Shown: in pieces, positions 15,857 through 24,184 of the stretch
Layout: each line of letters opens with the position of its first letter
How positions within the stretch are numbered: the stretch's first letter is position 1
Assembly: GCA_023393715.1 (NCBI GenBank)
Contig: JAEXCD010000038.1
Location: forward strand, 1-28,258
Length of the DNA: 28,258 nt
Direction of reading: 5' to 3'
Source of the DNA: Bacillota bacterium
GTDB lineage: Bacteria; Bacillota; Clostridia; Tissierellales; Peptoniphilaceae
Notes under the pieces: model-generated
What the model saw: the letters and a program-made list of their open reading frames with translations, nothing else
What the model was told of the DNA's origin: nothing
Databases searched by the model: none
Position numbers and translations under genes: made by a program

Positions 15857-16931
15857 GTTCCTGTGAAGAAATGATCCCGCCGCCGACGACGGTGTCGCCG
15901 AGATAGAAAACGGCGGCCTGCCCCGGGGCAACGCCGTTTTGCGGGACGGCAAAGGTGACGCGCGCTCTGCTGGGGGCAATTTGCTCGACCGTCGCCGGCT
16001 GCTCCTGCTGTCGGTAACGAATTTTAACGGATAACGAGGCGGGGCGGTCGAGTGCGTCACAGGAGATGAGATTTAATTCGTCGACCACGAACGAGCGCGT
16101 ACCCAGCTCGTGGCGTGGGCCTAATGTCACCGTGTTTTTCTGCGCGTCCTTATCGAGAACGTAGAGCGGCTCCTGTGCAGCGATGCCCAATCCACGGCGT
16201 TGTCCGATTGTGTAATGGATGATGCCTTTATGGGTGCCGATGACGCGCCCCTGCGTATCGAGAAAATCTCCGGGCGGGAAAATCGTGCCGCGCTGTTCCT
16301 GAATAAAGGAGGCATAATCTCCGTCGGGAACGAAGCAGATATCCTGACTGTCCGGCTTATTTGCTGTCTGAAATCCGAGTGAGCGTGCCTGTTCGCGGAT
16401 ATCGGCCTTACGCTTTTTCCCAAGAGGCAAAACAATGTGGGCGAGCTCCTTCTGCGTCAGCATATAGAGGACGTAGCTTTGGTCCTTTGTTTCATCCAGA
16501 CCCTTTTTCAGAAGAAACCGCTCTTTTTGTGCATCCCATTCTACGCGAGCGTAGTGCCCGGTCGCGATCGTGTCAAACCCCCGCTCCTGTGCCGCGCGAA
16601 GCAGTGCGCCGAACTTGAGGTGACGATTACAAAGCAGGCAGGGATTCGGCGTTCCGGCGCGTTCATAGATTTCAATGAACGGCCGGACGACGGCGTCGGC
16701 AAAAACAGTTCGCTGATCCATGAGCTCGTGCGGGATGCCCAGCATCCGGCACACGGCCGCCGCATCCCGCGCATCCTCCGCCGAGCCGCAGAGCACGCCC
16801 TTTTGGCCCTGAATTTTGAAATCGTGGAGGCAAAGGGTGACGCCGATGCAGTTAAACCCTGCCTGAAGCATGTCATAGCAGGCGATTGAGCTGTCGACGC
16901 CTCCGCTCATAGCGACAAATGCTTTTTTCAT
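15843..16931 (-). CDS. mnmA: tRNA-specific 2-thiouridylase MnmA
   Basis: This 362-residue enzyme adds sulfur to U34 of Lys, Glu and Gln tRNAs, using ATP and a sulfur relay. The PP-loop SGGVDSS is at residues 9-15. The catalytic cysteine in GTPNPCLLCN is Cys98 and the second, in DSQDICF, is Cys199, which matches the family pair. The C-terminal beta-barrel region (about 290-362) is present, so the protein is full length. The ATG at 16931 follows GAGAGGAG; an in-frame upstream extension reads through the hairpin region and is rejected. Gene order suggests it may be transcribed with the regulator downstream, since I see no clear promoter between them. Confidence 0.96.
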   Translation of the reverse strand: MKKAFVAMSGGVDSSIACYDMLQAGFNCIGVTLCLHDFKIQGQKGVLCGSAEDARDAAAVCRMLGIPHELMDQRTVFADAVVRPFIEIYERAGTPNPCLLCNRHLKFGALLRAAQERGFDTIATGHYARVEWDAQKERFLLKKGLDETKDQSYVLYMLTQKELAHIVLPLGKKRKADIREQARSLGFQTANKPDSQDICFVPDGDYASFIQEQRGTIFPPGDFLDTQGRVIGTHKGIIHYTIGQRRGLGIAAQEPLYVLDKDAQKNTVTLGPRHELGTRSFVVDELNLISCDALDRPASLSVKIRYRQQEQPATVEQIAPSRARVTFAVPQNGVAPGQAAVFYLGDTVVGGGIISSQERVRG

Positions 16932-16963
16932 TACGAACTCCTCTCGGAAAAACCTTTGAATAA

Positions 16964-16992
16964 CGAAGAAGCGCGCTCCTCTCGGAGCGCGC
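16964..16992 (-). terminator. Terminator after the SPFH gene
   Basis: On the minus strand a perfect 9-bp GC-rich stem (16971-16979 with 16984-16992) with loop GAGA is followed by TTCTTCG, a weak U-tract. It lies 22 bases after the SPFH stop and before mnmA, so it probably ends the SPFH transcript with some readthrough. Confidence 0.6.
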
Positions 16993-17014
16993 AACAAGTA
17001 AACGAGACGTCGAA

Positions 17015-18349
17015 TCAGCCGAGCTTATTGCCGCATTCCGGACAGAATTTGGCGTTCGGGCTTTCGATTTTTGCGCCGCAATTAGGGCAGTGCGTTGCGG
17101 CAGCGGGCTTTTTCGTGCCGCAATTCATACAGAAGTTTCCGGTATTGCTCGTGGCGCATTCCGGGCAGGTCCATGAAGCCGCTGCAGCGACGGCTGCGCC
17201 GACGGCAGCGTCCGGCTGCTCCTGCGGCGCCTGCTGTGAAGGCTCCTGAGGTGTCTGCGAAGCTTGCTGCGGCGCCTGCTGTGAAGGCTCCTGCGGCGTC
17301 TGCGAAGCTTGCTGCGGCATCTGCTGTGCCGGCCGCTGCAAATCCTGCTGCATCTGCATCTGATTGGTCTGAGAGAAGCCGGCCATACCGCCGCCGATCG
17401 CATTCATACCGATGCCCATGCCCATAAAGGCCTGTCCGGCACCCGCCGAGTTCGAGCCCGCCGCTTCCAGTCCGCGCGCGATGGCACCCTGCACATAGCC
17501 CTCGCGGATGCGCGCGTCGGAGAGCATTGCGCCCTTGTTGCGGAGGTTGATGAGCTCCTGAGATTCTTCCGAATAGGAAATCGAGCCGATGCCGACGGAC
17601 AGGATTTCGAAGCCGCGGAGCTCCGTCCACTTTTCGTCCAGCTCGTTTTGCATTTTTTCCGCCAGCTCCAGTCCGCGCGACAGCACGTGCGAGATGCGGA
17701 GCCCGTCGGCGCTCATCTGGTTCAGCGATGCCTGGAATGCGTTGAGGAATTCATTTCGGTATTGCTCGTTGACCTCGTTGATGTCGATGCGTTGCTTTTT
17801 GCTTCGGTCACAGACCTCAACGTAGAATTTAATCGGATCGACGATTTTGATTGAGTAGGTGCCGAAGGAGCGAAGGAACAGCTCGGCGTCGTAGAAGTTG
17901 TCGTAGTAGTTGACGGGACTCGGCGTTCCGAATTTGATATCGCGGATTTCCTGAAGGTTGATAAAGACGACCTCCTGCTTCAGCGGCGTGCTTCCGGAAA
18001 AGCGGACGCGGTTGAAGGACTCCTTGACCGTGGTACCCAATTCACCGTTAAACAGGGAAGGAAGCGAAGAGCTGTCTACCTTGAAGTAGCCCGGCTCGGC
18101 GGTGTAGTCCACAATTTTTCCGCCGTCTAAAAGCATCATAAACTGTCCTTCATAGACGTGAATGATGGAGCCGTTGGAAATGGTGGACGCCGTCCCCTTT
18201 GCATTGCTGTTGCGCGGGTCATTCGGGCGAACCGACATGCCCGGCGCCATCACGGTTGACGGGCTCAGACCGTCTGCTTCGATGACCTCAAGCCACTGAT
18301 CACCAAGTCCGCCGCCAATGGCGTTTAGAGTCGCTTTAATGATTCCCAT
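17015..18349 (-). CDS. SPFH-domain protein with C-terminal double zinc ribbon (YdjI-like)
   Basis: This 444-residue protein has an SPFH/virion-core-like domain (about 1-290) of the type seen in Bacillus YdjI. A Gly/Met-rich stretch (near 300-330), a Gln/Pro/Ser-rich linker (about 335-385) and an Ala-rich hinge follow. Two zinc-ribbon motifs end the protein: C-x2-C-x8-C-x2-C (CPEC...CMNC) and C-x2-C-x11-C-x2-C (CPNC...CPEC). There is no transmembrane helix or signal peptide, unlike HflK/HflC, so it probably reaches the membrane through partners. The linker contains an exact 15-residue tandem repeat. The ATG at 18349 follows GGAGG. It is divergent from ftsH. SPFH proteins often scaffold membrane or protease complexes; this one's job is unproven. 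Confidence 0.88.
   Translation of the reverse strand: MGIIKATLNAIGGGLGDQWLEVIEADGLSPSTVMAPGMSVRPNDPRNSNAKGTASTISNGSIIHVYEGQFMMLLDGGKIVDYTAEPGYFKVDSSSLPSLFNGELGTTVKESFNRVRFSGSTPLKQEVVFINLQEIRDIKFGTPSPVNYYDNFYDAELFLRSFGTYSIKIVDPIKFYVEVCDRSKKQRIDINEVNEQYRNEFLNAFQASLNQMSADGLRISHVLSRGLELAEKMQNELDEKWTELRGFEILSVGIGSISYSEESQELINLRNKGAMLSDARIREGYVQGAIARGLEAAGSNSAGAGQAFMGMGIGMNAIGGGMAGFSQTNQMQMQQDLQRPAQQMPQQASQTPQEPSQQAPQQASQTPQEPSQQAPQEQPDAAVGAAVAAAASWTCPECATSNTGNFCMNCGTKKPAAATHCPNCGAKIESPNAKFCPECGNKLG
17227..17316 (-). repeat. 45-bp tandem repeat inside the SPFH gene
   Basis: Two adjacent 45-base units (17227-17271 and 17272-17316) differ at only two bases, both silent, and encode the same 15 residues of the Gln/Pro linker. 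This looks like a recent in-frame duplication, and copy number may vary between strains. Confidence 0.9.
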
Positions 18350-18429
18350 ACGTTACCTCCGAATAGGGTTAATAAATCACGGGGTACCACATCACGTCGA
18401 TGAGGCATTCTACCAATAAGCTATTTTCT

Positions 18430-18458
18430 ACTATACCCAAAACGAGAGGTTCGAACAA
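18430..18458 (-). promoter_or_regulatory. Promoter of the SPFH gene
   Basis: On the minus strand TTGTTC (18453-18458) and TATAGT (18430-18435) are 17 bases apart. Transcription would start about 75 bases before the SPFH start codon. The -10 box is good, the -35 box only fair. Confidence 0.5.
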
Positions 18459-18539
18459 TCTTTTTCGATGAAATGTGCTGCGGCGAAAGGGTGCGGAGGA
18501 GAACCGCGGGTAAGCTGCACCGGGACGCGACGGATCAGG

Positions 18540-18597
18540 GCGGCGAAAGCACACGGAAGGAATACCGTTTTTCCGCTGTCGCCGCTTCCTTTCTTTA
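18540..18597 (+). other. Two-part hairpin followed by T-rich tract
   Basis: A 7-bp outer stem (18540-18546 with 18579-18585) and a 5-bp inner stem (18554-18558 with 18571-18575) are followed by a T-rich stretch (TTCCTTTCTTT). It could end an unrecognised short plus-strand RNA or act in the leader of ftsH; no partner promoter was found. Confidence 0.3.
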
Positions 18598-18670
18598 GTC
18601 ATATTTTTTCGCTCGTCACCGGCTCTTTCCTTCGCCGCCGTTTCGCCATCGGCGCTCTGAAGGCAGAACG

Positions 18671-18699
18671 TTGTTGAAGATGCAAAAGTTGGGTATATT
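18671..18699 (+). promoter_or_regulatory. Promoter of ftsH
   Basis: TTGTTG (18671-18676) and TATATT (18694-18699) are exactly 17 bases apart. The transcript would carry a leader of about 105 bases before the ATG at 18812. Confidence 0.45.
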
Positions 18700-18811
18700 C
18701 GGAAAACCGGGAAAGGGAATTCGAAAAACGAGTGCTTCATACGAGTTTTTCTTCCGAATACATAAGCAGGCGCCTGCCGCGGCGCGGGGTAGAGAAAGAG
18801 AGCAAAAGAAG

Positions 18812-20698
18812 ATGTCTAATAACAAGGGACCCAAAAAACCAAATCCCATATTGTACTATTATGTTACGGTATTCGTCATTATTCTGGCGGCGCAATTTCT
18901 GATTCGCCCGATGCTTCGCGAGAACTCGGTGGAGGAGGTCAGCTATTCGAAGTTCCTCACCATGCTCGACGAGGGGCGGATTAAGACGGTGGTCGACGAG
19001 CCGACGATGTACCGTTTTCAGGCAACCGACGCCACGGGGACGCTTCGCGAGTACAAGACGGGCAACTGGAAGGATGACGAGCTGACGGCGCGTCTTCAGG
19101 AGAAAAAGGTCGAATTTAAGTCCGAGATTCAGTCGGCGCCAAACCCCTTCCTTTCGCTGCTTTTGACCTTTGTGTTTCCGCTGGCACTCTTCTGGTTCCT
19201 GGGCCGCCGGCTGATGTCGGGCATGATGAGCGGCGGCAACGCGATGAGCTTTGGTAAATCCAAGGCGAAAATTTACGTCAAGGCGGAGACGGGGAAGACC
19301 TTTCAGGATGTCGCCGGTCAGGACGAAGCAAAAGAGAGTCTGTCGGAAATCGTCGATTTTCTGGACAATCCGAAGCGTTATTCCGAAATCGGCGCGATCT
19401 GCCCGAAGGGAGTACTGCTGATCGGACCTCCGGGAACGGGCAAGACGCTTTTGGCCAAGGCGGTCGCAGGCGAGGCGGACGTGCCCTTCTTTATCATCTC
19501 CGGCTCGGAGTTTGTCGAGATGTTTGTCGGCTTAGGGGCGTCCAAGGTGCGCGATCTGTTCAAGCAGGCGAAGGAAAAGGCCCCGTGTATCGTCTTTATC
19601 GACGAAATCGACGCCATCGGAAAGCGCCGCGACACGGCGGGTTTTGGCGGAAACGATGAGCGTGAGCAGACGCTCAATCAGCTTCTGAACGAGATGGACG
19701 GCTTCGAGGGCAATTCAGGCGTCGTTATTCTGGCGGCGACGAATCGCCCGGAAATTCTCGATCCGGCGCTGACGCGTCCGGGCCGTTTTGACCGTCAGGT
19801 GCGCGTGGAATTGCCGGATATTCAGGGGCGCGAGTCGATCCTGAAGGTGCATGCGCAGAACATTCGCATGGAGTCCTCGGTCAATCTGAAAAACATTGCG
19901 AAGATGACGGCCGGTGCGTCGGGTGCGGATCTGGCAAACATCATCAATGAGGGCGCGCTGCGCGCCGTTCGGGAGAAGCGCCGGCTGGTGAGCGAGGAGG
20001 ATCTGGTCGAATCGGTCGAGGTGGTCATTGCCGGGGCGCAAAAGAAAAATTCCGTGATTACAGATCAGGAAAAGAAGATGATCGCCTATCACGAGGTCGG
20101 CCACGCATTGGTGGCGGCGCTGCAGAAAAACAGTGCGCCGGTGACCAAGATCACGATTATTCCGCGCACCTCCGGCGCGCTCGGTTATACCATGCAGGTC
20201 GACGAAAACGAAAAGGTGTTGATGAGCGAGGAGGATCTGTTCAATCAGATCATGGTGCTGACCGGCGGACGAAGCGCTGAGGAGTTGATCTTCCATACGA
20301 AGACGACGGGCGCTTCAAATGATATCGAGCGGGCGACGAAGCTGGCCCGGGCGATGGTGACGCGTTTTGGCATGACGGAGGAATTTGACTTTATCGCGCT
20401 GGAGGAGGTAACGAATCAGTATCTCGGAGGCGACACCCGGCTTCAGGCCTCACAGGGCACGGCAAACGCTGTGGACGACAAGGTGCGCGACATCATCAGC
20501 AAGGCACACGCCAAGGCGTTGGAAATGCTGCGCGAGCACGAACAGCAGCTGCACGATATCGCGAAGTTTTTGCTGGATAAGGAAACGATCACGGGCGATG
20601 AATTCATGGATGTGCTAAACCGAAGTCTGGCGTTTTATACCGGAAAGACATTGGACGGCTCGGAGGCCGTTTCGACGAAGACAACGACTGAAGAATAA
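18812..20698 (+). CDS. ftsH: ATP-dependent zinc metalloprotease FtsH
   Basis: This full-length 628-residue membrane AAA+ protease degrades misfolded membrane proteins and short-lived regulators. It has a first membrane helix (about 13-31), an extracytoplasmic segment, and a second helix (about 112-131). The AAA module carries Walker A GPPGTGKT (205-212) and Walker B IVFIDE (260-265), with the second-region-of-homology arginines near 322-328. The peptidase carries HEVGH (427-431) and a third zinc ligand at Asp504. I start at the ATG at 18812 because the family begins just before the first helix; 47 extra in-frame upstream codons overlap the promoter. The ribosome binding site is weak (AGAAG). 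A strong terminator follows. Confidence 0.97.
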   Translation: MSNNKGPKKPNPILYYYVTVFVIILAAQFLIRPMLRENSVEEVSYSKFLTMLDEGRIKTVVDEPTMYRFQATDATGTLREYKTGNWKDDELTARLQEKKVEFKSEIQSAPNPFLSLLLTFVFPLALFWFLGRRLMSGMMSGGNAMSFGKSKAKIYVKAETGKTFQDVAGQDEAKESLSEIVDFLDNPKRYSEIGAICPKGVLLIGPPGTGKTLLAKAVAGEADVPFFIISGSEFVEMFVGLGASKVRDLFKQAKEKAPCIVFIDEIDAIGKRRDTAGFGGNDEREQTLNQLLNEMDGFEGNSGVVILAATNRPEILDPALTRPGRFDRQVRVELPDIQGRESILKVHAQNIRMESSVNLKNIAKMTAGASGADLANIINEGALRAVREKRRLVSEEDLVESVEVVIAGAQKKNSVITDQEKKMIAYHEVGHALVAALQKNSAPVTKITIIPRTSGALGYTMQVDENEKVLMSEEDLFNQIMVLTGGRSAEELIFHTKTTGASNDIERATKLARAMVTRFGMTEEFDFIALEEVTNQYLGGDTRLQASQGTANAVDDKVRDIISKAHAKALEMLREHEQQLHDIAKFLLDKETITGDEFMDVLNRSLAFYTGKTLDGSEAVSTKTTTEE

Positions 20699-20707
20699 GA
20701 TGCAGAG

Positions 20708-20740
20708 AGAAGACGCCGCGTCCCGCGGCGTCTTCTTTTC
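20708..20740 (+). terminator. Terminator of ftsH
   Basis: A perfect 13-bp GC-rich stem (20708-20720 with 20724-20736) with a TCC loop ends in TCTTTTC. It separates ftsH from the ppaC group. Confidence 0.88.
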
Positions 20741-20764
20741 AAACGGAGAACGGTATCTTATAAT
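20736..20764 (+). promoter_or_regulatory. Promoter of the ppaC-sua5-upp-ltaE group
   Basis: TTTTCA (20736-20741) and a perfect TATAAT (20759-20764) are 17 bases apart. The -35 box overlaps the T-tract of the ftsH terminator. The leader before ppaC is about 55 bases. Confidence 0.55.
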
Positions 20765-20825
20765 AGGATAGGGTTCGTGTGAAGGGCTTTTTTGCGCGTG
20801 GGCAGAAAAGAAAGCGGAGGAAGAC

Positions 20826-22469
20826 ATGAAAGAGAAAGTATACATTTCGGGCCATCGCGTGCCGGATACGGATTCGATTTGTTCGGCATTGGCGTATGCG
20901 GAGCTGAAAAACCGCATGGGCGATGTCGAGGCGATTCCGATCCGGATCGGCGAGCTGAATCCGGAATCGAGATTCGTGCTCGACTATTTCGGCGTGGAGG
21001 CTCCGCGTTACGTGGAATCGATGCAGCCGCAGATTCGCGATCTGTCGATCGATCGATCGTACGGGGTGTCGGCGGATATTTCGCTGCACAAGGCGAGCGA
21101 CCTCATTCAGGAAAATCATCTCAACAGCCTGGCAATCGTCGATGAGATGGAGCACCTGGTCGGCATTATTTCGTTGTCCAATATCACCAAGTCCTATGCC
21201 AATGTGTGGGACGACAACATCATCGGCCGATCGGGAACACCGTTGGCAAATATCGTCGAGGTATTGTCGGCGAAGGAGGTCGTCGTTCCTGCCGATGCGC
21301 GCGAATACAGCGGCTCGATCAATATCTATGCGATGAGTCATATCGAAAATAACTGGATTGAGGAGAACGACCTCGTTCTGATCGGAAATCGTCCGGAAGC
21401 GCAGAAGGATGCGATTCTCCGGGGCGTTTCGCTGCTGATTCTCACGAACAATTCTGTTCTGGCGCAGGAGCTGATTCCTTTGGCGCAGGAGCATCGCGTC
21501 ACGGTGCTGTCGACGGGGCTGACGACCTTCATGGCGGCGCGTCTTTTGCCTCAGGCGGTGCCGGTGTCGTTTTTGATGGCGCGGGAAAATCTGGTGACGT
21601 TTCACCTGGACGACACGATGGATGACGTGCAAAAGCAAATGGCAAAGACGCGTTACCGCTCCTACCCGGTGCTGGATTCGCAGGATCGCGTGATCGGCTC
21701 AATCAGCCGCTATCATCTGATCAACACGGAAAAGAAGAAGCTGATTCTCGTCGATCACAACGAGCGAAGCCAATCGGTACCGGATATCGAAGAGGCGGAA
21801 ATCCTGGAAATCATCGATCACCACCGCGTCGCAAACGTGACGACGGCGCAGCCGATTTTCTTCCGTAATATGCCGGTCGGCTGTACGAGCACGATTATTT
21901 CACAGATTTATTTCGAACAGGGAATGCGGCCTTCAAGGCAGGCGGCGGGGCTGATGTGCTCGGCAATCATTTCGGATACGCTGCTGTTCCGTTCGCCGAC
22001 GGCTACCAACGCCGATCGCCTCGCGGTGGAGCGTCTGGCGCCGATTGCGGGGATTGATCCGCAGGCCTATGCAATGGAAATGTTCCGTGCCGGAACGGAT
22101 CTGAGCAATAAAAAGCCGTCGGATATTCTGACTCAGGATGTCAAGTTCTTCAACGTCGAAAACGTCAAGGTGAAGATTGCGCAGGTGTTTACGATGGCTC
22201 AGGATCTGACGGGAATGAAGGATCGCCTGCTTCGCCGCATGGAGGAGCTTCTCCGCGAGCAGAGCGAGGATACGTATCTTTTGGTCATGACGGATATCTT
22301 TGAGGAGACCTCTCAGATTCTGGTCGTCGGGGCATACGCCAGCCACATTGCACAGGGCTTCGGTCAGGAGCTCGAACAGGGTTCCTTTATGGCGCCGGGC
22401 GTGCTTTCGCGCAAAAAACAGGTGCTGCCGACGGTGACGGCGGCGATTGCGCGGGCGAATCGCGGGTGA
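20826..22469 (+). CDS. ppaC: Manganese-dependent family II inorganic pyrophosphatase with CBS and DRTGG domains
   Basis: This 547-residue cytosolic enzyme hydrolyses pyrophosphate to phosphate and so drives biosynthesis. The N-terminal DHH-phosphoesterase part has the metal motif GHRVPDTDS (9-17). It is split by a regulatory insert: CBS (about 70-122), DRTGG (about 133-247) and a second CBS (about 248-302). The catalytic domain resumes with VDHNE (309-313) and DHH (331-333), and the C-terminal substrate loop SRKKQVLP follows. In characterised clostridial CBS-pyrophosphatases the CBS pair binds adenine nucleotides, with AMP/ADP inhibiting, and the DRTGG-containing forms also respond to diadenosine polyphosphates; regulation here is inferred from this. 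The ATG follows GGAGGAAG. Unlike plain PpaC (about 310 residues) this is the long regulated form. Confidence 0.95.
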   Translation: MKEKVYISGHRVPDTDSICSALAYAELKNRMGDVEAIPIRIGELNPESRFVLDYFGVEAPRYVESMQPQIRDLSIDRSYGVSADISLHKASDLIQENHLNSLAIVDEMEHLVGIISLSNITKSYANVWDDNIIGRSGTPLANIVEVLSAKEVVVPADAREYSGSINIYAMSHIENNWIEENDLVLIGNRPEAQKDAILRGVSLLILTNNSVLAQELIPLAQEHRVTVLSTGLTTFMAARLLPQAVPVSFLMARENLVTFHLDDTMDDVQKQMAKTRYRSYPVLDSQDRVIGSISRYHLINTEKKKLILVDHNERSQSVPDIEEAEILEIIDHHRVANVTTAQPIFFRNMPVGCTSTIISQIYFEQGMRPSRQAAGLMCSAIISDTLLFRSPTATNADRLAVERLAPIAGIDPQAYAMEMFRAGTDLSNKKPSDILTQDVKFFNVENVKVKIAQVFTMAQDLTGMKDRLLRRMEELLREQSEDTYLLVMTDIFEETSQILVVGAYASHIAQGFGQELEQGSFMAPGVLSRKKQVLPTVTAAIARANRG

Positions 22470-22473
22470 TCTC

Positions 22474-23532
22474 ATGAATGTGACGTGGAAGACGGAGCTT
22501 TGTCCCGTCGATACCCGAAAGCCGGAAGCAGCGTGCATTGAGCGTGCCGCCTCGTGGCTGAAACGGGGGGAGCTCGTCGCGTTTCCGACGGAAACCGTGT
22601 ACGGATTGGGCGCGGATGGTGGAAATGCGCAGGCTTGTGCTAAAATCTATGAGGCGAAGGGGCGACCCTCGGACAATCCGCTGATCTTGCACGTGGCGGA
22701 TGTCGATGCGCTTCGGCCGCTCGTGCGGGAGATTTCGCCGCAGGCGGAGACGCTGATGTCCGAGCTGTGGCCCGGGCCGATGACGCTGATTTTCCGGCGC
22801 AGTGACCGCGTGCCGGACATCGTCACGGCGGGCGGCGATACGGTGGCAATCCGGCTGCCGGAGCATCCCGTGGCGCGGGCCCTGATTCGCGCGGCCGGTT
22901 GTCCCGTGGCGGCTCCTTCGGCAAACCGAAGCGGCCGGCCGAGCCCGACGAATGCACTGGATGTCCGGGCCGATATGGAGGGGCGCATTCCGATGATTCT
23001 GGACGGAGGAAGCTCTCAGATCGGCATCGAATCGACGGTGATTGATGTCACGGTTGAGCCGGCGATGATTCTTCGGCCGGGCTATTATACGAAGGAATAT
23101 CTGGAGGCGTGGCTTCCGGGGATCCGTCTGGATCGTTCGATTGTGCGGGACGGCGTCGTGCCGCGTTCTCCGGGACAAAAATACCGGCACTATGCGCCGC
23201 AGGCGGAGCTGACGGTGTATGTGGGCTCGCCTGAGGCCGTGAACCAGGCGATCCAAAAGGCGCTGCATCAGGCGAAGGCGGCCGGCAAGCGCACCGGCGC
23301 GATGCTGTTCGATGAAGATCCGGATCCGGCGGATTGTGATGTGGTGCTCCGGCTGGGCAGTCGATCGGAGCTTTCGCAAATGGGGCATTTCCTGTTTTCG
23401 AATCTGCGCGCCTTTGATCGCGCAGGGGTGGATGTCATTTTCGGCGTCGGGGTTTCGGCGCTCGAAGGATATGGAATATCGATTATGAACCGTCTGAAAA
23501 AATCGGCAGGCGGAAGGGTTGTAGTCCTCTGA
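22474..23532 (+). CDS. ywlC: L-threonylcarbamoyladenylate synthase (Sua5/YwlC)
   Basis: This 352-residue protein makes threonylcarbamoyl-AMP from threonine, bicarbonate and ATP, the first step toward t6A37 in tRNAs that read ANN codons. The YrdC domain (about 20-210) shows FPTETVYGLGAD, the KGRPSDNPL block and SANRSGRPSPT. A linker with SPGQKYRHYAP follows, then the Sua5-specific C-terminal domain, so this is the long Sua5 form rather than short TsaC. I choose the ATG at 22474, 4 bases after the ppaC stop, with only a weak GGGTGAT ribosome binding site; a TTG at 22447 is in frame but overlaps ppaC. Expression is probably coupled to ppaC. Confidence 0.94.
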   Translation: MNVTWKTELCPVDTRKPEAACIERAASWLKRGELVAFPTETVYGLGADGGNAQACAKIYEAKGRPSDNPLILHVADVDALRPLVREISPQAETLMSELWPGPMTLIFRRSDRVPDIVTAGGDTVAIRLPEHPVARALIRAAGCPVAAPSANRSGRPSPTNALDVRADMEGRIPMILDGGSSQIGIESTVIDVTVEPAMILRPGYYTKEYLEAWLPGIRLDRSIVRDGVVPRSPGQKYRHYAPQAELTVYVGSPEAVNQAIQKALHQAKAAGKRTGAMLFDEDPDPADCDVVLRLGSRSELSQMGHFLFSNLRAFDRAGVDVIFGVGVSALEGYGISIMNRLKKSAGGRVVVL

Positions 23533-23554
23533 GGAGAGGACAGAAGGGAGCATT

Positions 23555-24184
23555 ATGGGACGCATCATTGTTTTGGATCATCCGTTGATCAAGCACAAGC
23601 TGTCGATTCTGCGGCAGAAGGAAACCGGCACGAACGAATTTCGCAAGCTGGTTTCGGAAATCGCGATGCTGGAGGCATATGAAGCGACGCGGGATCTCGA
23701 GCTGGAGCCGTATGCGGTCGAAACGCCGTTGACGACGACCACCGGATATCGCCTGGCGGGCAAGAAGCTCGCGTTTGTGCCGATTCTCCGCGCGGGGCTC
23801 GGCATGATCGACGGCTTTATCAGCATTATTCCGACGGCAAAGGTGGGTCACATCGGCTTGTACCGCGATCCGGAGACCTTCAAGCCGGTCGAATATTACT
23901 GCAAGCTTCCTTCGGATGTTTCCGAGCGTGAAATCTTCGTGTTGGACCCGATGCTGGCAACCGGCGGGTCGGCCATTGCGGCGATCGATTTTCTGAAAAA
24001 CCACGGATGCCGTTCCATTCGCATGGTCAACATCATCGGATGCCCCGAGGGCGTTGAAGCGATGAGCAAGGCGCATCCCGATGTCGATATCTATCTCGCG
24101 GGAATGGACGAATGCCTCAACGATCATGCCTATATCCTGCCCGGTCTGGGCGATGCGGGCGACCGTCTGTTCGGTACGAAGTAA
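23555..24184 (+). CDS. upp: Uracil phosphoribosyltransferase
   Basis: This 209-residue pyrimidine-salvage enzyme converts uracil and PRPP to UMP. The length and whole pattern match the family. The PRPP-binding loop VLDPMLATGGSA is at residues 129-140, ILRAGLGM is at about 77-84, and the uracil-binding C-terminal block YILPGLGDAGDRLFG is present. The ATG follows GAAGGGAG and lies 22 bases after the Sua5 stop. Its own stop TAA overlaps the next start in TAATG, so upp and the threonine aldolase gene are translationally coupled. Confidence 0.97.
   Translation: MGRIIVLDHPLIKHKLSILRQKETGTNEFRKLVSEIAMLEAYEATRDLELEPYAVETPLTTTTGYRLAGKKLAFVPILRAGLGMIDGFISIIPTAKVGHIGLYRDPETFKPVEYYCKLPSDVSEREIFVLDPMLATGGSAIAAIDFLKNHGCRSIRMVNIIGCPEGVEAMSKAHPDVDIYLAGMDECLNDHAYILPGLGDAGDRLFGTK

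Larger units (their letters stand above)
18350..18811. other. Divergent intergenic region between SPFH gene and ftsH
   Basis: These 462 bases hold an outward promoter on each side and a GC-rich middle (about 18480-18660) with repeats and a long hairpin. No convincing gene is present: open frames here lack ribosome binding sites and family resemblance. GCGGCGAAAG occurs at 18480-18489 and 18540-18549. A palindrome GCAGGCGCCTGC is at 18766-18777 in the ftsH leader. Confidence 0.5.

Noticed and set aside
15779..16060. N-terminal extension of the AraC/SBP regulator to 686 residues
   Set aside because: The extension overlaps mnmA and is low-complexity; the ATG at 15778 has a good AAAGGAGA site and fits the family.
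18671..18811. 47-codon N-terminal extension of FtsH
   Set aside because: It covers the promoter and leader; FtsH proteins begin shortly before the first membrane helix, matching the ATG at 18812.
21043..21060. Short GATC tetranucleotide run in ppaC as a possible phase-variation tract
   Set aside because: Only about three to four units, inside a conserved housekeeping gene; too short to suggest slippage.
22387..23568. 393-codon minus-strand open frame opposite sua5
   Set aside because: Shadow frame rich in Arg/His/Pro; the plus strand encodes a clear Sua5 with all motifs.
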